Assembly: GCF_030463565.1 (NCBI RefSeq)
Contig: NC_134655.1
Span: forward strand, 10,242,372-10,306,371
From: Pelecanus crispus
Lineage: Eukaryota > Chordata > Aves > Pelecaniformes > Pelecanidae
DNA: 64,000 nt
Direction: 5' to 3'
Under the pieces are notes generated by a model, which worked only from the letters and a program-made list of their open reading frames with translations, did no database searches and was not told the DNA's origin. A program made the translations under genes and the position numbers. Shown here piece by piece: positions 52,386 through 64,000 of the stretch. The first letter of the stretch is position 1; the number at the start of each line of letters is the position of its first letter.

Positions 52386-52842
52386 AATCATAGAATCACA
52401 GAATCATACAATGCTTTGGGCTGGAAGGGACCTTTAGAGATCACCCAGCCCAACCCCTGCAGTGAGCAGGGACAGCTTTGACCAGACCAGGGTGCTCACA
52501 GCCCCGTCCAACCTGACCGGGAATTTTCCAGGGATGGGGCCTCCACTGCCTCTCTGGGCAACCTGTGCCAGTGCTTCACCACCCTCAGTGTAAAAAATTT
52601 CTTTCTTATGTCTAGTCTAAATGTGTTCTTCTTTAGTTTAAAGCCATTACCCCTTGTCCTGTCACAACAGGCCTTGCTAAAAAGCTTGTCCCCATCCTTC
52701 CTATAGGCCCCCTTTAAGTGCTGAAAGGCCACAATAAGGTCTCCCCAGCCTTCTCTTCTCCAGGCTGAACAACCCCAACTCTCTCAGCCTGGCCTCCTAG
52801 GAGAGGGGCTCCAGCGCTGGGATCCTTTCTGTGGCCCTAATC
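52386..52842 (-). mobile_element. CR1 LINE, 5'-truncated 3' end
   Basis: The plus strand starts with AATCATAGAATCACAG repeats of the CR1 tail. The minus strand 52732-52496 is open and encodes the end of ORF2 (MAFQHLKGAYRKDGDK, CCDRTRGNGFKL, RLDIRKKFFTLRVVKHWHRL, PREAVEAPSLE). It is the same subfamily as the copy at 2030-2370 but about 110 bp longer. Its truncated 5' end lies directly against the CpG island. Confidence 0.94.
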
Positions 52843-52844
52843 TT

Positions 52845-53560
52845 ACAAAATGGAGGCGATGGGCACGCTGTACGGCGCGCAGACCCCGCGCCCCGCCGCC
52901 GAGGCGGCAAACGCCGCCCTGAGCGCTTCACCGTGGCGGCCGGCGCCGCCCCGCCGCCCCTTGCTTTGCCTCATTCCCGCCACAGGCGGGGGTGCGAGGG
53001 GCCCTAAATCAGCGGGACGCCCCGGGCGGTTCCCTCGCTGCGGGAGCCGCGGCGCAGGGGTGGCTGCTCCGGCGAAGGTGGGGACGGGGGCGGGGGCAGC
53101 GGCAGCGGCGGGCGGGCTTTGGCTGGGCAGGGGCTGCGTGCCCCGGGGAGCCGAGGGGAGAGGCTGGTCCCGGCCGGTGCCTCAGGGCCGGGCCGAGCCA
53201 CTGGAGCGCGCAGGTGGGTCACAGGTACCCACGGGTGGTCTCGATTTTTTCCTGCGAGGAAGGCGTGTGCAGCCAGCGCCGGGCCGGTGTTTCACCTTGC
53301 CTGGTTTTCTCACCTGTTACCTTTGCCTGGGTCTCCGCTAGTAGCCCTCTCCCTGACTTCCCGCCCTGAGCGGCTGCAGCAGCCTGGCAGAGCCTTGCGT
53401 AGCCCCCGGCCTGTCTGGCAACACTTCGTACAGTAAACACCCAGATTTTGGGGTCACTGTTCTGCTTCTCCCTTTTGCGTGGGGGTGCCCCCTCATACCC
53501 GCCTCCTGGGCGGCCCAGCTGCTCTCCTCTCTCTCCTCAGGGGAGCTGAGTACAGCTGAG
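52845..53560. promoter_or_regulatory. CpG island, likely promoter
   Basis: The only extended CpG-rich block outside the HSF-like exon 2. It is very GC-rich at 52855-53420, with dense CG dinucleotides and GC boxes (GGGGGCGGGGGC near 53088). Transcription direction is not certain. A plus-strand donor-like CAG/GTGGGT at 53211-53219, and exon-like sequence downstream at 55265, favour plus. A long open frame from ATG 52850 (MEAMGTLYGAQTPRP, Ala/Pro/Gly/Arg rich) is expected in GC-rich DNA and is not proof of coding. Confidence 0.7.
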
Positions 53561-55264
53561 GGCTTGCCGTACCCAGAAGCTTGCCTGGTTTATCTCCTCA
53601 ATAACATCAGTTAAAACCCCAAACCAAAAAAGCTGCCGTCTTTCCTTCTTCCCTTACGTGTTACGTTATTGTTGCTGAGACATGGAGCTGGTGCGCGGTT
53701 CAGAGCAGTCCTCCAAAGCTGTACCAGAGATACAGAGGCAAGCAGCCTTGCTGCCCTGGGCTAAAGGCTAAAGCCTATAGTTTTGTTTTTTTTTTTTTAA
53801 CAAAGCAATACAAAGACTGTGTTCTCTGTTTCCCCATATGCTTCACTGCATGCACAGTGAGTTCGGGACCCGAGATAGGGTGAGCAAAGCAGCCCGACTG
53901 ACCTCGCCATGTGTACGCCTCTCTCTCTGATACCGTGGGACTGTGGCCCAGCATGACCGGGTAGACAATGTGACATCTGAAAAAGTAGCAACAAATTGGT
54001 CCAGACCTGTGGACGCACCGTGTGGAGACCAGGCTTGCCATGCTGTGTGAGGGAAGTAATGCTTTTCGTGTTTCCCCTGAGCTAGCTCATTGAGATGAAA
54101 TTGCAGCCTGTTTCCCGCTTCTAAACGCTGTCTGATTCTGCAACTATTTTCAGTACCCTCCCGGGTCCTCTTCAAATATGTGTCTAAATCAAACAATCTC
54201 TTACCTCTTTGTGGTTCTCTTCCTCTGGCAGTGTTTTTGCTTGACGGCTCTCCCCTCTCAGCCCGCGTGCCTTCCTTGCACGGCTGTTATCGCAGATGGG
54301 ACAGTTTAGAGATCATCAATGGAACTGCAGTGAGTGGGTAGAAGAGAAGCGGGAAAGCAGATCAAGGGGTTTGCGAGAGCTGCAGGTCTGCTGGTGAACT
54401 GTATTACACATCTGAAGCACAAAGACCTAGATTTTCCTTTTATCCCTTTTCTTCTCTTGATTCAGGAAATGAAATAGGGAAGAAAAGGCCACTTCTTCCC
54501 ATATCTTTGGGACAGTTGGTGGCTTTCTCACAGTCCAGCTTACAGGAGGGTTAGAGCTGCTACTTAAAAGGTTATCCAGAACACTGTACTCCTGCATTAG
54601 GCACCTTCTGCAGTGGATGTTCAGTCAAGCCTATGCCAGACAAACTCCATATGCTAGGAGGTTTTTCCAAATGCTGTTTTAGCAGTGTGTGCTTTCTTTA
54701 GCTGCTGTAGTGCAATAAAGACGTACTGTGACTGAAGCCTGAGGTCACCAGTGCCACCTCTTCTTGCTTCTGTCAGGGGAGGGAGCTGATGTGTGTGCTG
54801 AAATTGGGAAGGGACTATATTTTTTGCATTTCTTATAAAGGAGGAGAATCTTAATTTATGCCACTCATCTTTAGTACTGCCTTTAAACAGGGAAGCACAT
54901 TGCTTAGTCTTGGATTTTTTTTTTTGTATCCATGCTAAAAATTAAACAAGAAAGCTGGAAATTAGGAGAGTTTGTAACTGCTACCTTTTCCTTTTTTTTA
55001 CACTAATTAGGAAGATAATTAGGAATTGGAGTTAGGAAAATCAATAGAAATTCATTTTAAAGATAAATGGCAATAAGTTGTTACTGTAGTATTTTTTTTC
55101 ATATTAAACTCTCTTATTTTTTAACAGCATAATGACTAAGATGCACTCCTCATTTAAAACTTAGAGTCCTTGGCTGCTGTGAGAATTGAGGTGCTAGGCT
55201 GTGCTTGGTGTCTTTGCTTGTATGCCTTTTCTGCCGCATGTACAGCAGATTTCTTTATTCTTAG
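53561..55264. other. possible first intron or intergenic DNA downstream of the CpG island
   Basis: No gene recognised. T runs lie at about 53782-53800 and 54917-54926. If the downstream exon-like segment is real, this would be its preceding intron. Confidence 0.4.
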
Positions 55265-55416
55265 TGCATGGTGTCTACAAACTGAGATGTCTGATGATAT
55301 GCAAGCAGAAGTTTTAATGCTTAACTTAATGAAAAGTCAAGTCCTATATGAAGAAACTACTCTCTATATGAAGAAACTACAAAGAGATGAGAGACTGTCG
55401 ACAGACTCTCTCCTGG
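55265..55416 (+). CDS. candidate internal coding exon, unidentified
   Basis: A 152-bp segment has a good acceptor before it (TTTCTTTATTCTTAG, ending 55264) and a donor after it (CTCCTGG/GTAGGT, at 55417). The frame from the ATG at about 55287 reads MSDDMQAEVLMLNLMKSQVL, then continues with an alternation of Leu and charged residues that would suit a coiled coil, ending STDSLLG. If the gene starts at the CpG island, that ATG could be the start codon, with exon 1 untranslated. Against this, a 16-bp block (TATATGAAGAAACTAC) is repeated 20 bp apart in two frames, so part may be simple duplication. I cannot name a family. Confidence 0.4.
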
Positions 55417-58400
55417 GTAGGTTTCCTGTGCTAAACTCTCCTGCAGTTAGTGGAATAGCTCATCCAGCTGTGTGGTAGATGAAATTCTGAATGTCATTAC
55501 TTAAGACTGTTCAGAGAAATGCTTTAGTTGCTGTAAATTCTGCCTGTCCAGGCTCTTGCAAGGCAACTACTTTTTGATATACTTCCATTTTTCTGCACCC
55601 TGTGCTTTCTGAATATAACAGATGTGGTGTTACTCCTGTTGTGTACGTAAATACCCTCTGTACATGAGGTCACATGTTAATCAGGTGGGGAGGGGAAAAC
55701 ATAATTTTTTTTTTTGTCTAATTCATTATCTTAATTTCTACAAGAGTGTTCCTGGACTACTTTTTCGCAGGCTATTCTGTTAAATCTTTTTCATTTTTAC
55801 CAGTTAGCATTAACAGTGGTATGAATTCATTAATACTGCTGTGTTATATGTAGAAACTCAAAAGGTGCTTAATTGCCATTGAAGATATTCATATGCAGAT
55901 GTTCCATATTTTTGAAGTGGTTGAAGTTCTGCTGAGGAGGTAGATCAGCCTGTATTATACCACACAACAGATTTGTTTTATATTTAGACTCTTATTCTGA
56001 GAAGAGAGCAATACTTTGTTCCCCACTATGTACTAGCTGAAAATTGATTAAATACCAAAATGCAGTGCTAGCTTTGGATTGTAAAAATTAGACATTTTCA
56101 AATAAGGAATTACTAGCTCACGGTTTTTGTCTTGTTGGTGTTGCCGTGTGGCCAGAGGAGCTGTCAAGCCCATGGCTGCAGTCTCTGCCAGTTGTCTCTG
56201 CCTTGTTGCATGACTGGACATGCTCTTTCCATGTAACTTGGTGAGCAGGTGTGCTTTTGTCCTGTGTTTCAATGTGTGAAGATGTCTGCACTGTGTGGCT
56301 CAGTGTTGCAGGCCCTGTGGCAATGGAGAGGTCTGTTTAAGAGAGTAATGCACTAGCTTTAAGAAAAGAAAAATACTTGGCATTTTAAAATAGCTCTCTG
56401 TGGAGAACGAGTTTGTATTCTGTTTTTTTTTTTAAACCAGTGTAAACTGTGGAAGGGTACTTTTGTATTCTTGAAGTTCTCTTTGATGTTTACAGAATAA
56501 ATACAATGCAGCAGGAGGCACTGACTTTAAAAGCTATGACTTCTGGGCTGTTGCAAGACTGGAAGTATGATTTCGGTTTTATTTCCTTCGTTGAACCATT
56601 CTTTCTTGGTGGCAGACTTGCCTTGCTGAGTCTGAGTAGTGCTGGGCTGACCTTTGAGCTGCGCCCAGACAGGTGTCAGAGTTTGCATGGTTTAACTCAG
56701 TTTATAATCTTTAAGGATCTTTTGTTTTCCATCTATATGATTGTTTTCACATATGTAGTATTTTGTTGTTGGTTGTTTGCATACATAGGATTACTTTGCT
56801 TTTAAACAGAGTAATTTGCGGGGTGTGGGGGGAATATTCCAAACATGGCAAAGAGTTAATATTTCTGTAAGAAGAGAAAACTCTGAAAGTGTCTTTATAC
56901 CATAAGTGAATGGGCAGACATTCATTAACGCAGGCTGAAAGCCTCCATCTGATGCATAGCAAAAAAATCTCATTATAGGTCAGTTTTACAAGCTACTGAA
57001 AGTCTGTGAAAATCGGAATGATTGCAGGTAAAGCTATCAATGTAAGTAGATGTGTCAGCTCTTGTAGGGGATGTGATTGCAGATGTTTATGGGAAGAACA
57101 CTAAATCCTTGTCCTGACAAGAATTTTTATAAACCTTTCCGCAAACAAGGTGAAACAAATAAGGTAATACACTTGTTTCAGTATTCATCACATTTGGCTC
57201 AGCTAAAGATAGTGCTTTAAGACAGTATTACAATACATCAGAGCATTAGCTTATATGGGTGTGGAAATCACTTTCCGGTCCTGTGGAATATGAGCTCTGA
57301 AAAATTTTCCTATTCAACAACAGAATGAAACTGGAGCCTTTCAAAGTCAGAGTGTATTTTCTTTGGTTTTTGTTCATTTTAAAATGCACTATTGATGAGG
57401 AGCACAGAAACAGCACCAAAAAGACCCAGCAGTTGGGACTTAATGCAGTTGGGATGTTGGGTGTTCAGATTTTAAGTTCCTACTCTGAATTGTGCACAGC
57501 ATGGGGATTTTGGAGTATGTCAGGTATTCAGAATGGCAGTCTGCCTGCTAGAGTGTGAAGGTTAGCTTCAAAGCATGATTTTTTTTTTTTTTTTTAAGTC
57601 CTCATGTTCCCTCTGGATACTGCTGTTTGTGAGTCAAACAGACCATATTTGTGGATTATGTGCTTCTTTAAGCACTATGTGTGTTCATCCATAATGAATG
57701 CCTGCAGTTGCATGCTGCACAAAACTCAGCCTGTTGTCTTGCTGTGTCTCTCCAGTGGCTCACCACATGCCCAGCAAGACTTGGGAACCTTTGCAGCAAT
57801 GGTGTGAAAAAGGAAGGCTGAGAACAGCAATGGCATGGGTGTAACTTCTAAGCAGCTCCTGGGAAGAGTGCGAGTTGTAGAGGTTGTCAAAAAATGTTCC
57901 TTCTGCTTTGGAAAGTTTGATCAAATGTGAAAAAAGTATAAACTTCTTGGGAGGAGGAGAACATACATATAAGGGGGAGAGATTTGTTTACAAGCTGAAT
58001 AAACACAAAATAATCAGAAAATAGAACATTTTATTGGAATTATTGTGCTAGTTCAGTGTGCAAATAATTCTTTATGCTCTTTGCATTGGACTCGATGGTC
58101 GGAATATGCTTACCACGATGTCTTGTGCTTTCCCAGTGTAGCTGTGAAATACCGTCTGTACAGGGATACTGGAACATGTTACACTAATAGCTGTGGTCTT
58201 TGCTCTAGTTTAGGAAGGACTAATTAATCAGATGGAGCTTTTGGACAACAATAAAATTCTGTTTTGCTGCCATGAAACACTAGACCCAGTTGTTGCTGCC
58301 ATCAGTTTTTAGTTTTTAAAGTGTGGGAGCATAGATTACATACTGCCCCAGGAGCAGTCTGAGAATGGAATGTAGGAGCAGGAAAGAGCGCTGCTGAAGC

Positions 58401-61178
58401 AGTAATAAGGAACACATCCAGTGTGCAGGAGCAGTGCTTCTGTTTATAGCGGAAGGATTATAACAAGTAAGGCATATGTGCTGCATGACTGAAGATCAAT
58501 ATGAATTCCATCTCCGTACAGGCATATTGATCTTGAACACATACATCACTTTTAATCTCCCTGCTGTAACTGGCAAGTGAAAGAATAAAAAACTAGGATG
58601 GCAGGACTGTGAGTTAGGAGATTAAAGAAGAAAAATGTTAAGAAGTGCACACTTCTGATCCTTGGGATGTGAAAAGGACAAGGTCATCTGCTATTGTGAC
58701 CAGGTTGACTATAAAAGCTAAGTGACTCATTGATTTCATGCACCTACCCTGTAAAATATTTTGGTTTATATCATATAATCTTCCTTTCCATTAACCGGAA
58801 CTGAATCATTTTATAAGCAGCTTGAGTTTAATGTATCAGCCAAAGATTGATTGTGCCTAGAAACAAGATTGTGTGGAATACTAAGCTGTCTAGGTTTGGG
58901 AGGACTCTATTTACGAGTTTTTAAGAGTTGCAGAGATAGTAAGAAAAATACTGTAGGCAGTTCTATGAATTGGTAAGTGGCTTTTTCTGGTGGTTGTGGG
59001 GTTTTTTGTTGGTTTTTTTTTTTTTTTTTTTTGAAAGTGACATTCAGTAAAAAGCAAAGATGTGACATCCTTTTTAGTACTAGTATTTCTACTTCAAAGA
59101 ATTTAGTAATACTAGTAGAGTAGAAAGCATTGGCCTTGTATGTATCAGTGTCATTCCATGAATAAAACGAAACGACATCTCTGATCTTTGAGTTGGTTGT
59201 GACTAATTGTGCAGTTCACATGGATGAATATAAGCAGGCAAGTACTTCTGGTACTTAATCTTTTGTAGAAAATAAGGAGATTTTATTATAGAATTCAAAA
59301 CCCTTTCTTTCCCAGACCAAGCAAACCTTGCCCCAAGAAATGGCTTTCCAAGACAAACTCCAGGGATGTTCACTGACTGTGTTTAAGAGTGTATAGGAGG
59401 AAATAGTGTGTTGTTGGGTGGGGGCCCTAGTGCAGGACTTGAGTGAGATGCTTCATTATTTGTGTGCACAGAGTTACTGTATTATCCCCATTTCACAGAA
59501 GGGAGTCAGATGGTGGGATTATGTCAGTGCAGTACTTAAAAAGAATGTGGTGGAGACATATGCAGTGACTGACATGTGGTATTGGGAAGGGTCCACAGGT
59601 TCTTTTGAATAAGAAGTTTAGTGGTATTTCATATTGACATGGAGTCATGCATGATTCTATGTATGATTCCCATTGAGCATCATGAGCAGGGTCTAGCTGT
59701 GATTCCCTCCCCCTGTATATTCTTGGTGATACCTACACTGGTCTCTGGAGAGTGTCTTTCTGTGACAATACATTGTTGTCTTGAGGAGGAATTACTCAGT
59801 ATGTGAACTTCACGTTTGGGGAACTAGTCATACAAGCTCACTTGAATATTCACCAAACACACTTACCGAGAGCAAAGCCTAACAGTTCTAAAAATTTTAA
59901 AGATTGTGACTTTACTGTGAAGTCACTGTACTGTCATACAGATGCTTGTGTAAACAGACATGGAAGATGCAACTTGAGCTTCGTTCAAAGACTTAAAATT
60001 TAAATTTATATCAGACCTGTCCCAGAGCTACCCAGCTTTTTGTGAAAACTTAAATATTGTTAGTCAAAAATGAGGGTTGGGATGTCAACCCCACTGGCAG
60101 GGAAGGAGAAGGGAAGAGGGAAAGGAGAGCAGCTGGGCTTGCTGCTGTTGCTGCCACAAATGGTGGGACAGGCAGGCACATGAGAACGCGCTGGCTGTGA
60201 TGGCAGCATCGTCCCCAGCTGCCTTGGCAGCCAGCCTGGCTTTCTGGAGGCAGGGCACAGGTGAAGTAGGCAGTGGGAACAAGCCCTTGGTAGTCTGCTG
60301 CCCTTGCCTACTTCTTGAGCTATTCCTCTGGTTTATGTTCTAAATTGTCAAAGGCAGGGCCTTTATGATTAGAAAATATTTCCACTGACTGCCATCTTGA
60401 ACATGCAGTCTGGCCAGCTTTTCAGGACTTCTGCATGGACTATGGCTGTAGCTGCCCTGCTTAAGTCCTGAGTCTTGCACAAGGTGGTATTCTTTCACAG
60501 GCTTTGCTGAAACTCTGTGTAATTCACTGCAAAATGCTGTTTAATCATTCTGCCAAGAGCAAAAGGGAAGTTGAGAAAACAGAGAAAAATGAGGGATGTC
60601 AGCAAATATAACTCTCACCACACCTCTGCAATGTTTTTTTTTTTTTTTTCCCTGGCTCTGTGGAGATGAAGATGTCTTTGTTCATGTCTCAGCATTTCTT
60701 CCCAAACTGATGTCTAAGGAGATTACTGAAATAACTCTTGAGCGTCAGTTTATCTGTGGTACTTGTGTACATTAATTCTTTCAATCCAGAGGTCACTGTT
60801 ATTAGTATTAGATAGTTTTTATTTGTTCATGTTTATAAAACAGCATTTTAACATCATTCATTAAGTGCCTAGGTTAAGAAACTTCTGACTTTTATTGCTG
60901 TTATACAGATCTCATTTTGCTTTCATTGCCTATATTGCAACATGACATTTTACTGGTAACTGATGTTCAGCATTGAGATTCTGTTTTCTTTTGGGGATGG
61001 GGAGAAGGACAATCAGTTTTATTAAGCAGGGCTATTTTGGATTAAAATCTTCAAGTCTGACACAGATGGTAAGTGACTATCAGTTTTCTTCACTGCAATT
61101 TAACCTTTCCAAGCTATGCTGAAATGAGATTTTTAAATTAACTTTAAAAATGCATGGTAATCTGCTGTTTCGTGGCGG
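55417..61178. other. intergenic or intronic DNA downstream of the candidate exon
   Basis: No further exon could be supported. T runs occur at about 57578-57596, 59010-59032 and 60633-60650. ORFs such as 56449-56805 and 57325-57558 have hydrophobic stretches but no splice context or recognisable domain. A MIR-like trace is at about 59470-59515. Confidence 0.45.
59465..59520 (+). mobile_element. possible ancient MIR-like SINE trace
   Basis: The text TATTATCCCCATTTCACAGA then GGGAGTCAGATGG resembles the reverse side of the MIR core (TATTATCCCCATTTTACAGA). It is short and diverged; orientation is uncertain. Confidence 0.35.
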
Positions 61179-61712
61179 TGTGGTTTAACAGGCAGCTAAA
61201 CACCACACATCTCACTTCCCCTGCACCCAGTGGGATGGGGGACAGAATCGGGGTGGGGGGGGAGGGAAGTAAAATTCGTGGGTTGAGATAGAGAGATTAA
61301 TATGACAGAAAGGAAGGAAAAATAGTAATGATAGTAATGAAAGAATATACAAAGCAAGTGATGCACAATGCAATTGCTCACCACCCACTGACCGATGCCC
61401 AGCCAGTTGCCGAGCAGTGATTGCTGCCCCCTGGCCAACTCCCCCCAGTTTCTGTACTGAGCATGACGCCATATGGTATGGAATAGCCCTTTGGGCAGTT
61501 TGGGTCAGCTGGCCTGGCTGTGCCCTCTCCCAGTTTCTTGTGCACCTGGCAGAGCATGGGAAGCTGAAAAGTCCTTGACTAGCATAAGCAGTACTTAGCA
61601 ACAACTAAACCATCAGTGTGTTACCAGCATTCTTCTCCTACTAAATCCACAACACAGCACTATGCCTGCTACTAGGAAGAAAATCAACTCTATCCCAGCC
61701 GAAACTAGGACA
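61179..61712 (-). mobile_element. solo LTR of an avian endogenous retrovirus (copy 4)
   Basis: Read on the plus strand it starts near TGTGGTTTAACAGGCAGC and ends AACTAGGACA. It shares with copies 1 and 2 the blocks GCAAGTGATGCACAATGCAA, CATATGGTATGGAATAGCCC and CAGTTTCTTGTGCACCTGGC. It is shorter (534 bp). Flanking bases (GGCGG before, GGTGT after) do not form a convincing duplication, so the left boundary is approximate. No internal viral genes are seen. Confidence 0.87.
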
Positions 61713-64000
61713 GGTGTGAGCCTTAGACTAGTATCTCATCAGCTGAAAATTTTCTCCTTGCGAGCGGGGGATCAGAAACGTGGCACTACCCTTGCTTTGA
61801 CTTACCATGATTACAGATGTAGTTAAACTAATTCCCAGTCCTTTTCTGCATGTGTGGCTGAACAAAATACACAGAAGTTCAAATGGATGTGTGAAACGAA
61901 GACTTGACTTCTGTATCAAGCTCTCTACGTAATCTATTGATTCATGAATAATGTACTTGGTGCAAAAAGAATGTATTCAAAACATGATTGATTTTGCAGT
62001 GAAAGAATTGCTTGAGAGATTAATCAGGGAGCACTTCTGTGAAACATTATTTCATCTGCAATCAGAATTTCATTAGGGAAGGTCAGTTAGCTAAGCATTC
62101 TCATGACTTTTTGTGCTCAATTTCCTATGGTCATCATGCTGCCGTTCCCTTTTTTCTCCATAGTAAATTAATGTTTTTTTCTTATTCCCGTACTATTAAT
62201 TACAATGCATGCTGGTCCCCAGAAGGACTGTGTTAATATGCTCTTCACCAGTGCCCTCCCTCTCTTCTTTCAAGCTTTGTCTTCTGTTAAAAGGTCACTA
62301 TAAGAAGAGCAATGGAGTGTACTACGAATACCCTGATAGGGTTCCTTGTTATTACTTGGGAAATAGGCAGATAAGCTAGTCTGAGTAAAGTTAGATTTGA
62401 ATCGGTGGCAGGTCACCTTCTTGTAGCGTCTGCTGATTGTATGCGTGTGCGCTCGCTCTCTCTCTGTGGCAGGTAGGCGGTAGCTTGCCCTCACCAGTGT
62501 CATTTCTGATAGAGCTGCCTCCAGAGTGCCTTGGCCATCACACCCCAGCTGATCCTGGCCAGAGCTTTACTTCCTAAAGTGTTTGAAGATATTAGGCTGG
62601 CACACTTGTACAGAACTAAGATGTGAAGCAAATACCCGCTTGTGAATCAACATGTCACCTCACCTGAGGAGAGCAGTGCATATTTTTTAATAGTTAGCAA
62701 TTCTTCACATAGTGGCAGCTGAAGCAGGAGGGACGATTTACTTGAATATACATATTTTTGGAAGAAGCTTTTTTCTTCCTTGTTGGCAGCCCTGTAATCA
62801 GGATGGTGCCATTTATGTGAAAGTAAGAAGCAGCAGGCGTTTCCTAAATGGCTTATAGGTAACTGGAGTAGAAAACAATTAGACATGGACAGGTATAATA
62901 ACAGCCATCTATCAAAACTAATGGTTCTGTAAGCTTGAGAGCTCTGGGTGTCCTGTTAGTCCCCTACTTTAATTCAAACAAGGGCCATTGAAGAACTCTC
63001 TCAAGGCAGAGACTACACTAAATATTTCTTAGTAAGAGGGCAGTGAACTGCTTGTAATGTAATGCATATCACCCAGTCAGCTGTGACTTTTAATTTTTAG
63101 GGGTCGAAATGAGGCTGTGTGTGCCATGGTTATAACTGTAATGAGGATTGCTAACCTGCTGCTGGGAGGCTACATGGACTGTGATGGAGCTGAAGGAGGT
63201 TATGGATCGTAGTGACCCACAAGAGCAGCATGAGGCAATGCTGTGCAAAAGTGCACAGGAAAGTACAGGCTCCTGCCTCAGAAGGCCCAGTCATGGAGGC
63301 AGAGGAGATGGGACTGATGGAGCAGCATGGAGGATGAGACAGGGACAGAGGAGAGAGCCTGGGATGTGGGCAGGGACTTCACTTGGACCAGGGGACAGAT
63401 TCTACCCCTGGGCAAATCTGACTCCTGTGCCTCTCTTACATGGTCAGTGCAAGGACAGGAACCTTGCTATGTTTGCTAGCAGGCAGAACAATTCCTAGTT
63501 CTTGAAGTACGTGCTTCCCATCGGGAAGTTTATTGGAATGCAGCAAAACAAGGTCACTTGTTCAAAAACTGAGCAAGGAGACTTGCTTGCTGGTTTGCTT
63601 TCATATTTGCCAGTAAGATTAAAACATCTTTCAGAAACAGACAGAATTGAAGTATATTAGCTTAATTGGCATGTTATGTAGATTAATAAAGTCAAATGCT
63701 TGGAGGTTGTAAGTAAATTTAGAGTTTATTACGACCGTTAATCAGAATTAAAAAGTTATGAAGGAATTAAAAAGCTCTGAGGAAATTTCAATGCCATAAG
63801 GACTCTTCTACTCATATAGCCCTTTGGCATAAACTTACTGCCGATATATCAACTTGTCATAAAAATGTAAATGAGGACTGTATTGGTACTGCAATATTCT
63901 TTTGGCATTAATTTCTTATAGGTTGTTGCTGGAAGTGACTATGGACAGTGACTATGCCCGCAATAGGATGCCTTCATAGTTACCTGAGATTGCTTCTGAG
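61713..64000. other. intergenic or intronic DNA to the window end
   Basis: AT-rich sequence, no gene recognised. A short CT-rich run (CTCGCTCTCTCTCTCTG) is at 62451-62467. Confidence 0.5.

Noticed and set aside
52496..52732. 78-residue minus-strand ORF
   Set aside because: Also CR1 ORF2 C-terminus.
52850..53341. 163-residue ORF from ATG 52850
   Set aside because: Ala/Gly/Pro/Arg composition is what CpG-island DNA gives in any frame; overlapping frames are open too.
1..64000. CRISPR arrays, tRNA or rRNA genes, bacterial-type operons
   Set aside because: None seen; no A/B-box tRNA pattern, rRNA text or regular spacer array was found by eye.

Overview
The window looks like nuclear DNA from a bird, most likely a neoavian. 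The evidence is its repeats. CR1 LINEs carry the avian 3' tail of ATTCTATGA-type units, and four solo LTRs belong to the avian endogenous-retrovirus family that opens with TGTCCTGG (or a close variant) and makes 5-bp target duplications. There is no bacterial organisation: no operons, no long ORFs, AT-rich intergenic DNA and splice-type signals. Most short ORFs are chance.

The clearest gene is on the minus strand at 8329-10279. It is a two-exon heat-shock-factor relative of the HSFX/HSFY type. Exon 1 (10279-9724) carries the start codon and most of the HSF DNA-binding domain. A 670-bp intron with good donor and acceptor sites follows. Exon 2 (9053-8376) finishes the domain, encodes a GC-rich tail and ends 41 bases before an AATAAA signal. 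The reading frame has two lesions: a +1 shift in a seven-G run and an in-frame TGA early in exon 2. The DNA-recognition helix has also lost its conserved arginine. I call it a recently decayed pseudogene, or a gene damaged by sequencing error.

One LTR lies just upstream of this gene (10522-11094, plus strand, TSD AACTG). Three more are on the minus strand at 16692-17258 (TSD GATAC), 20214-20793 (imperfect TSD) and 61179-61712. CR1 LINE pieces lie at 2030-2370, 6384-7350 (long, with reverse-transcriptase C-terminal coding), 33137-33225 (internally deleted), 52386-52842 and, as a very old copy, 28405-28690. Two weak MIR-like SINE traces occur near 44100 and 59480. A young 60-bp minisatellite lies at 37190-37357.

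A CpG island at about 52845-53560 directly abuts the CR1 at 52386-52842. It is the best promoter candidate in the window. It contains a plausible splice donor at 53214, and an exon-like segment with good splice signals and a leucine-rich reading frame lies 2 kb downstream (55265-55416). I cannot name that gene. The rest is AT-rich intergenic or intronic DNA with low-complexity tracts, a few unassigned exon-like ORFs, and stretches whose composition suggests conserved non-coding elements. That last idea is inference only.
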